Shown here: positions 29,766 to 34,666 of the stretch, in pieces
Numbering within the stretch: the stretch's first letter is position 1
Layout: each line of letters begins with the position of its first letter
Assembly (NCBI GenBank): GCA_964624145.1
Contig: CAZUXT010000035.1
Span: 1 to 34,666 of the forward strand
From: WJMT01 sp964624145
GTDB taxonomy: Bacteria; Acidobacteriota; Aminicenantia; Aminicenantales; Aminicenantaceae
Direction: 5' to 3'
Length of the DNA stretch: 34,666 nucleotides
The notes under the pieces: generated by a model
What the model saw: only the letters and a program-made list of their open reading frames with translations
Told to the model about the DNA's origin: nothing
The model's database searches: none
Program-made: the position numbers and the translations under genes

Positions 29766-32229
29766 GTGCCGGCGGCAGGTTCATCTTCCGCAGCAGCTCC
29801 TGGTAGCGCGGCTCGTCGCGCAGAGGATCCCACTTTGGATACACATTGAGATAAATCAGGTTCTGTATCTTTTCCTGAAAGGCTGTCTCCAGCCAATCCA
29901 GAGCTCGATCCTTTTCCCCTGCGTATGTGTAGTACGAAGCAATGCCCATGGAGTAAGCCCTATTTGATCGTGCTGCCAGCGCCTCAGCCGTCTGCCGCAT
30001 CGCTTCTTTATATCCTCCCTCCTCATAACCTCGATTGAGTGCCTCAAGAAGGTCATCATTGCCCCTTGCATTAAACAGTCTTCTCGCTGTCGTTAAAGCC
30101 TGTTCATACATTCCCTTCTTGTGGTAGCACTGCATAAGACCGCCCAGTGAATCTGCGAAATCAGGCTGAAGGGTGAGACTTTTCTGAAACTGAGTGATGG
30201 CCTCATCGTATTGGCGGGCACGTAAGTAGGCAAGGCCCAGGTAACCCTGATGCATAGCATTCAAAGGGTCCAACTTCAGGCCGATCCTCATCTGCTCCTT
30301 AGCTTTCTCAAACCGTCCCATCCCAGTCAGAAACAGCCCGTAAAAAACGCGTGCTTGGGCATAATTTGGATTAAGTTCCAGTGTTAGAAGGAACTCTCTC
30401 TCCGCTTCATCCCAGTCAAATTCAAGCCAGGCCGCATTGGATGCAAGCATATAATGTGCCTCCGGAAGCATGCTGTCCAATTCAAGACATCGATCCAAGG
30501 CTGCTTTTCTTTTAGGCATAATTTCACTTCTAAGCATCCCAAAATATGACATTGCGCCCCAGTAGGAAGCGATACCGGCATAAGCCGGAGCATAATTGGG
30601 ATCCTTTTCCAAGGCTACCTCATAGTACTGAAGCGCTATTTCGAGATCCTGTGCTGTAAATTTGTTCCAGTGGAAATGGCCTTTGAGTAAGGCTTCATAA
30701 GCTTCAGGATCGACTTGTTTGGATTGGGCAAGGCGTGCTGTTTCTTTCTCTGTTATTTTGACCCTGGTTTTATCGGCAATCGCACGCGCAATTTCGCTGT
30801 ACATCATCAATATATCGGCTTTAGCATGGGTATACGTCTTGATCCAAAGATTTCGCTCTTCAGGAAGGGCATCGATCAACTGCACCCTGATGCGTATATT
30901 ATCACCGGTTTGGTATACCGAACCTTCGACCACGGCATCCACATTCAACTCCCGGGCAATTGCCGGTATGGGTTTTTTTATGTTTTTGTACTGCATAACC
31001 GATGTGCGGGATATAACCCGCCAGGCACCGATCGTCGCCAGCTGTCCGATCAACTCATCCGTTGCTCCATCCACAAAGTATTCCTGTCCTGTGTCACCGG
31101 TGAGGTTCTGGAGCGGGAGGACCGCGATGGAATCAATGGCTTCAGCCGGACCTGTGAACAGAAGCAGTATGATCACAACCGCGGCTGTAGCCAAAGTTGC
31201 GGCTCCTCCGTAAAGGAAAGCTCTTTTCCTTTTGCGCAGCTTTTCCTTTTTTATCCTGGTTCTGATATCTTCGGGAACGATCCCTGCGGATATGGATTTG
31301 AGATCGTCTATGAGTTCGTCTATTTGCTGATATCTCTTATCAGGGTCTTTTTCGAGCGTTTTATACACTACCTGCTCTATGGATGTGGGAATATCAGCCT
31401 TTATCTCTGTAATCGGCTTGGGTTTTTCCTTGAGGATGGAATACACCACAGCCTGCTCATGCTCTCCTTTAAAGGGAAGCTGCCCAGTAAGCATCTCATA
31501 GAGAACCACACTAAAAGACCAGATGTCGGTGCGATGATCGACCTCTTCGCCTTTGGCCTGCTCCGGAGACATGTAGGCGATGGTGCCCATGGTCGAGCCT
31601 TTTTTGGTTATAAGCGTCCCTTCGGTTTTTCGGGCTAGCCCAAAGTCCATGATCTTTGCCTGTCCACTGTCGGTCACCATGATATTGCCGCTTTTGATGT
31701 CGCGGTGCATGATTCCTTTTTTGTGAGCTTCCTGGAGTCCTTGGGCGACCTGTTCCGCGATCCTAAGGGCTTCCTCAAGATAGAGCGGTCCTGATTCGAG
31801 CTTCTCTTTGAGGCTCTGGCCCTCAATATAGGCCATGGATATGAAAGGTTTCTCGTCGACTTCGTCGAATTCATGGACCGTGCAGATATTGGGGTGATCC
31901 AGAGCCGCAGCAGCCTGGGCCTCGCGCATGAATCTTGTTTTGACTTCTGGAATATGTGTCAGTTCCGGCGGCAGAAACTTAAGCGCCACTGTCCTCTTGA
32001 GCTTGGTATCTTCGGCTTTATAGACCACCCCCATGCCGCCTCTTCCCAATTCTTCGATGATTCTGTATCTTCCTGAGAGAATGGTCCCTTTTTGCAGAGT
32101 TTCAGAAGAGGAAACAAAGGTTTTGGTTTGTGAAAATCCTTCATCTGCTTTTAACGCGGCACCGCATTTTCCGCAGAAAGCGGTTCCATCAGGATTTTCA
32201 TGCTGACACTTCGGGCAGATTATTCCCAT
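29761..32229 (-). CDS. Kinase array copy 4: zinc-ribbon Ser/Thr kinase with TolB-like and TPR domains
   Basis: An 822-residue array member. Zinc ribbon Cys5, Cys8, Cys19, Cys22; kinase with Lys84, HRD Asp177, DFG Asp195; the activation loop differs from the other copies (RKTEGTLITKKGSTMGT). Membrane helix GGAATLATAAVVIILLLF; TolB-N-like domain IAVLPLQNLTGDTGQEYFVD; TPRs (AYEALLKGHFHWNKFTAQDL; FEKAKEQMRIGLKLDPLN). Its DNA is mosaic: 110 bases are identical to copy 1 (31880-31989), and 59 bases in the zinc-ribbon linker are identical to copy 3 (32111-32169). That points to gene conversion. It is on the same strand as, and 75 bp after, the AAA ATPase gene. Confidence 0.9.
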   Translation of the reverse strand: MGIICPKCQHENPDGTAFCGKCGAALKADEGFSQTKTFVSSSETLQKGTILSGRYRIIEELGRGGMGVVYKAEDTKLKRTVALKFLPPELTHIPEVKTRFMREAQAAAALDHPNICTVHEFDEVDEKPFISMAYIEGQSLKEKLESGPLYLEEALRIAEQVAQGLQEAHKKGIMHRDIKSGNIMVTDSGQAKIMDFGLARKTEGTLITKKGSTMGTIAYMSPEQAKGEEVDHRTDIWSFSVVLYEMLTGQLPFKGEHEQAVVYSILKEKPKPITEIKADIPTSIEQVVYKTLEKDPDKRYQQIDELIDDLKSISAGIVPEDIRTRIKKEKLRKRKRAFLYGGAATLATAAVVIILLLFTGPAEAIDSIAVLPLQNLTGDTGQEYFVDGATDELIGQLATIGAWRVISRTSVMQYKNIKKPIPAIARELNVDAVVEGSVYQTGDNIRIRVQLIDALPEERNLWIKTYTHAKADILMMYSEIARAIADKTRVKITEKETARLAQSKQVDPEAYEALLKGHFHWNKFTAQDLEIALQYYEVALEKDPNYAPAYAGIASYWGAMSYFGMLRSEIMPKRKAALDRCLELDSMLPEAHYMLASNAAWLEFDWDEAEREFLLTLELNPNYAQARVFYGLFLTGMGRFEKAKEQMRIGLKLDPLNAMHQGYLGLAYLRARQYDEAITQFQKSLTLQPDFADSLGGLMQCYHKKGMYEQALTTARRLFNARGNDDLLEALNRGYEEGGYKEAMRQTAEALAARSNRAYSMGIASYYTYAGEKDRALDWLETAFQEKIQNLIYLNVYPKWDPLRDEPRYQELLRKMNLPPAQ
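31880..31989 (-). repeat. 110-nt tract identical to kinase copy 1
   Basis: Matches 21030-21139 base for base by eye, with mismatches immediately at both ends (21029 and 21140). It encodes part of the kinase N-lobe. Confidence 0.7.
32111..32169 (-). repeat. 59-nt tract identical to kinase copy 3
   Basis: Matches 28880-28938 base for base, while copy 1 differs at many of these positions. It encodes the linker and the end of the zinc ribbon. Confidence 0.7.
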
Positions 32230-32258
32230 TTTGCGTTTCTTAATTTAATCTTATCTGA

Positions 32259-32288
32259 ATCGTATCAATTTCTAAGTATAAAAGTCAA
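32259..32288 (-). promoter_or_regulatory. Promoter of kinase copy 4
   Basis: On the - strand TTGACT (32283-32288), 18-bp spacer ending GAAATTGA, TACGAT (32259-32264). The -35 box lies just beyond the stop codon of the ATPase gene, so the kinase has its own promoter despite the codirectional neighbour. Confidence 0.55.
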
Positions 32289-32304
32289 TGAGATGACCGT
32301 CATC

Positions 32305-33453
32305 CTATTTCTGGATCAAAGAAAGGCTTGGGAGTTTATCGATGGGAATAACAGCGATATCCTCGTCAATTTCGTATTCATGCTGGCCCGGGTAAATGAC
32401 CCATAAACGCTCAAGCCCTAAGTCTTGGATGGCGATATGCATCGAGCGCTTCGGGCCTGGGGCATCCGCGTATTTGAATTCGAAACCGTATCGTTTTCCC
32501 GCAGCAGTAACCAGAAGGTCCAATTCAGCTCCGGCATGTGTTGCCCAGAAATAGATATCACGTGTTCCCAGGTATCCGATCAGCTGTTCCAAACAAAAGC
32601 CTTCCCAGGAGGAACCGAGTTTTGGATGTCCCTGGAGGTCGGCCATTGTATCTATTTGAAGCAGAGTGTGAAGGATACCGCTGTCTCTGATATAGATTTT
32701 AGGGGATTTCACCTGACGTTTGCGGATGTTCTCATGCCAGGGAGGAAGAACTCTGGCCATATAAGCACCGCTAAGGATATCGAGGTAGCGGCGGGCCGTT
32801 TTTTCCGATGTCCCAAGGGAACGGGCGAAATGAGCTGCATTCCACACCTGACCATGGTAGTGAGAAATCATGGTCCAGAACCGCCTCAAAGTTTCTGCCG
32901 GAATTGTTATGCCCAATTGGGGGATGTCTCTTTCAAGGAATGTTCGGATAAAATTCTCCCGCCAGGTTGTGCTCGAGACATCGTCTTCAGCTAAAAATGA
33001 CCTGGGAAATCCACCCCTGGTCCATAGGTGGGAACGATGTTCTGTGCCGACTTCCCAAAGGTTGAATCCCGAAAGATCGACAAATCCGATCCGTCCGGCG
33101 AGAGATTCAGAGACTCCTCTAACTAATCCCGGGGAAGCGGAGCCTAGTATGAGGAAACGGGTGGAGCTTTCAGGCCGGTCGACAAGGACTCTTAGAAGTT
33201 CGAAGAGCTTGGGCTTCCGCTGGATCTCATCTATAATGACCAATCCGGAAAGATCACTAAGGGTACTCATAGGTGCGGAGAGCCGCCGCAGATCCACAGG
33301 ATTTTCGAGGTCGAAATAAGTGCACGGTTCACGCTCCGATATAAATCTGGCAAGAGTTGTTTTGCCGCATTGGCGAGGTCCCAGCAGCGCAGAAATCGGG
33401 TGGACCTTAAACACTGCCTTGATTTGCTTAACAGCATCGGGACGAGAGATCAT
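32305..33453 (-). CDS. AAA ATPase of the DUF4143 type
   Basis: A 382-residue ATP-binding protein. The Walker A motif GPRQCGKT spans residues 25-32; the Walker B is LVIIDEIQ with Asp75 and Glu76; FLILGSASPGLVRG is sensor 1. The later part (SGFNLWEVG; FIRTFLERDIPQLGI; SEKTARRYLDILSGAYMARVLPPW; RDSGILHTLLQI; HPKLGSSWEGFCLEQLI) is the winged-helix plus DUF4143 nuclease-like domain. These proteins are widespread in scattered families near mobile or defence genes, and their function is not settled. The start is ATG 33453. Its promoter TTGACG to TAAAAT would place the transcript start at the ATG. It occupies the gap between kinase copies 4 and 5, on the kinases' own strand. Confidence 0.88.
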   Translation of the reverse strand: MISRPDAVKQIKAVFKVHPISALLGPRQCGKTTLARFISEREPCTYFDLENPVDLRRLSAPMSTLSDLSGLVIIDEIQRKPKLFELLRVLVDRPESSTRFLILGSASPGLVRGVSESLAGRIGFVDLSGFNLWEVGTEHRSHLWTRGGFPRSFLAEDDVSSTTWRENFIRTFLERDIPQLGITIPAETLRRFWTMISHYHGQVWNAAHFARSLGTSEKTARRYLDILSGAYMARVLPPWHENIRKRQVKSPKIYIRDSGILHTLLQIDTMADLQGHPKLGSSWEGFCLEQLIGYLGTRDIYFWATHAGAELDLLVTAAGKRYGFEFKYADAPGPKRSMHIAIQDLGLERLWVIYPGQHEYEIDEDIAVIPIDKLPSLSLIQK

Positions 33454-33459
33454 AGCTCT

Positions 33460-33487
33460 ATTTTATCATTGAAAAACAGGACGTCAA
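33460..33487 (-). promoter_or_regulatory. Candidate promoter of the AAA ATPase inside a terminator hairpin
   Basis: On the - strand TTGACG (33482-33487), 16-bp spacer, TAAAAT (33460-33465). The ATG is 6 bases further on with no Shine-Dalgarno. The -35 box is formed by the hairpin loop and the adjoining stem base. Confidence 0.45.
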
Positions 33488-33499
33488 GTCCTGTTTTTC
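33471..33499 (-). terminator. Terminator of kinase copy 5
   Basis: GAAAAACAGGAC (33471-33482), loop GTCAA, GTCCTGTTTTTC (33488-33499): a perfect 12-bp stem. On the - strand it begins inside the stop codon of kinase copy 5 and ends with a T run in the stem, so it fits a Rho-independent terminator; the mirror image would serve the other strand. Confidence 0.65.
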
Positions 33500-34666
33500 A
33501 AGAAATATCTTTTTCCGTTGGCAAATTCATCTTGCGCAGCAGATTCTGGAAGCGGGGGTTGGAACGCAAGGGATCATGTTGGGGCATTATTCCGATATAG
33601 GGCAGGTTGGGTTCATGCTCTTCGTAAGCCTTTTCTATCCAATCGATGGCCAAGTCGTAATCACCAGCACGTTGATACAATTCGGCAATGCCTCCCGCTC
33701 CTACATTCTTACCTGGTTCCCCGTATCGTTCTGCCTCGAGGTCCGCTACAGCCCGAAAAGCGCCCTTGGTGCCGGCTTTTTTAAAGCCATCCTCCAATGC
33801 CATAGAAAGGACAGCGTCATAAGCGTATATCTTCCGATAAATGGCAAGGGCCTCGTCGAACATCCCTTTTGAGATAAATGTTGAAGCCAAAACTCCGGGC
33901 GTAAACTTTTGGTTCGGCTCAACTTCCAGCGCTTTGCGGAAAGCGGCAATGGCGTCGTCATAGCGATGCTGGGAAGCAAGAATTTGTCCATAGAGATGAA
34001 AGGAAACCGAATCCAGAGGATCCAGCTCAAGTGCCAGCTCAATGTGCGGCCAGGCCTCTTCAATGCGCCTCATGTAACATAATAAGAGGGAGTAGAACCC
34101 GTGGGCACGTGCAAGATTTGGATTCAGCCTTAAAGCGTACTGAAACTCTTTTTCTGCGTTCTCCCAGTCCCATTCGGTCCAACATCTGTAACAGGCCAAC
34201 GAGTGATGAGCTTCCGCCAGTGTGTTGTCAAGCTCTAATGCTTTCTCTATCGGCGTCGTTATCAGAGGAATGGCTTCCTGGCGTCTAACCATTCCTGTTT
34301 GATACCGGTATAACCAGACATCTGCGACTCCCGCATAAGCCAATGTATTGTTCGGGTCTATCTCTAAGGCTAATTCGTAGTACTGTAGTGCAATCTTAAA
34401 ACCCTCAGGAGTGGTTTTATAAAAGTAAACCCGTCCTTTGAGCCAGGAATCGTAGCTTTCTGGATTAACCTGGCTGGCGCTGGTCAACCGCGTCAATTCA
34501 TCTGCTGTCAGATCGATTCGGGCTTTCTCGGCAATGGCGCGTGCCATTTCGCCGTACATCACCCGAACATCAGACATGGCCCTCTCATATGTCCGCCCCC
34601 ACAGATTCTGTTCCTCAGGAAGGGCGTCTATCAACCGCACTTGAATACGGACTCTGTCGCCTGCCT
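33498..34666 (-). CDS. Kinase array copy 5, C-terminal part (cut by the right edge)
   Basis: The reading frame is open to the window's end; the codons before the apparent GTG at 34640 read AGDRVRIQ, continuing the TolB-N-like domain, so the true start lies to the right. Visible are the end of that domain (RLIDALPEEQNLWGRTYER) and a TPR region (SYDSWLKGRVYFYKTTPEGF; ALQYYELALEIDPNNTLAYA; EAWPHIELALELDP). It ends with NPRFQNLLRKMNLPTEKDIS; the other copies also end in a RMNLP or KMNLP box. The zinc ribbon and kinase are not in the window and are inferred from the paralogues. Its stop overlaps the terminator hairpin. Confidence 0.85.
   Translation of the reverse strand, partial: AGDRVRIQVRLIDALPEEQNLWGRTYERAMSDVRVMYGEMARAIAEKARIDLTADELTRLTSASQVNPESYDSWLKGRVYFYKTTPEGFKIALQYYELALEIDPNNTLAYAGVADVWLYRYQTGMVRRQEAIPLITTPIEKALELDNTLAEAHHSLACYRCWTEWDWENAEKEFQYALRLNPNLARAHGFYSLLLCYMRRIEEAWPHIELALELDPLDSVSFHLYGQILASQHRYDDAIAAFRKALEVEPNQKFTPGVLASTFISKGMFDEALAIYRKIYAYDAVLSMALEDGFKKAGTKGAFRAVADLEAERYGEPGKNVGAGGIAELYQRAGDYDLAIDWIEKAYEEHEPNLPYIGIMPQHDPLRSNPRFQNLLRKMNLPTEKDIS

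Noticed and set aside
32305..33453. DUF4143 ATPase as a transposase or integrase
   Set aside because: Walker A, Walker B and sensor motifs are those of an AAA ATPase, and no DDE or tyrosine/serine recombinase motif is present.
1..34666. CRISPR array, tRNA, rRNA or riboswitch
   Set aside because: No regularly spaced short direct repeats, cloverleaf or rRNA landmark was seen on either strand. The repeats present are paralogous coding DNA.

Overview
The window looks like a chromosome segment of an uncultured bacterium of the Aminicenantes/Acidobacteriota type. This is inferred from three things: many exported PD40 beta-propeller proteins that begin their mature part with a GPYLGQKPPG-like signature, large zinc-ribbon Ser/Thr kinases with TolB-like and TPR C-termini, and a MacB/FtsX-type permease with the N-terminus usual in those groups. 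No rRNA, tRNA, CRISPR array or transposase was seen.

Region A (1-18.8 kb, all on the + strand) is a cluster of exported and membrane proteins. It holds four intact PD40 proteins (5848, 7248, 9346, 12071), a complete beta-lactamase-family serine hydrolase (8191), a two-motif aspartyl protease (10282), a CPBP membrane protease (1825), a PAF-acetylhydrolase-like esterase (2761), two small membrane proteins (4228, 4810), an ABC permease (13270), an Ntn-hydrolase with TPRs (15757) and a UlaG-like metallo-hydrolase (17917). The gaps are packed with gene fragments: at least six orphan PD40 C-terminal tails, orphan signal peptides, pieces of two serine hydrolases, and Kelch, LVIVD-like and SRPBCC-like fragments. 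A recurring DNA arrangement, PD40 tail then stop then Shine-Dalgarno then signal peptide, sits at many gene boundaries and appears to be where cargo has been exchanged. The metallo-hydrolase at 17917 carries almost the same signal-peptide DNA as the PD40 gene at 12071.

Region B (18.9 kb to the right edge) is an array of five paralogous receptor-type Ser/Thr kinases on the - strand; the fifth runs off the window. Each gap between kinases holds one small unrelated cassette: an AbiEii-like nucleotidyltransferase with a small partner, an AbiEi/AbiEii-type pair, a BrnT/BrnA toxin-antitoxin pair (these three on the + strand), and a DUF4143-type AAA ATPase (- strand). The four complete kinase copies have a near-identical promoter layout just upstream. 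Their coding DNA shows patchwork identity consistent with gene conversion, and two of them share an identical 18-bp 3' flank.

Working picture (inference): region B is a repeat-rich kinase array whose sensory TPR halves diversify while the kinase halves are homogenised. The cassettes between copies may stabilise the array or may simply have landed in tolerated gaps. Region A is a PD40/exported-enzyme cluster undergoing the same kind of duplication, decay and end-swapping.
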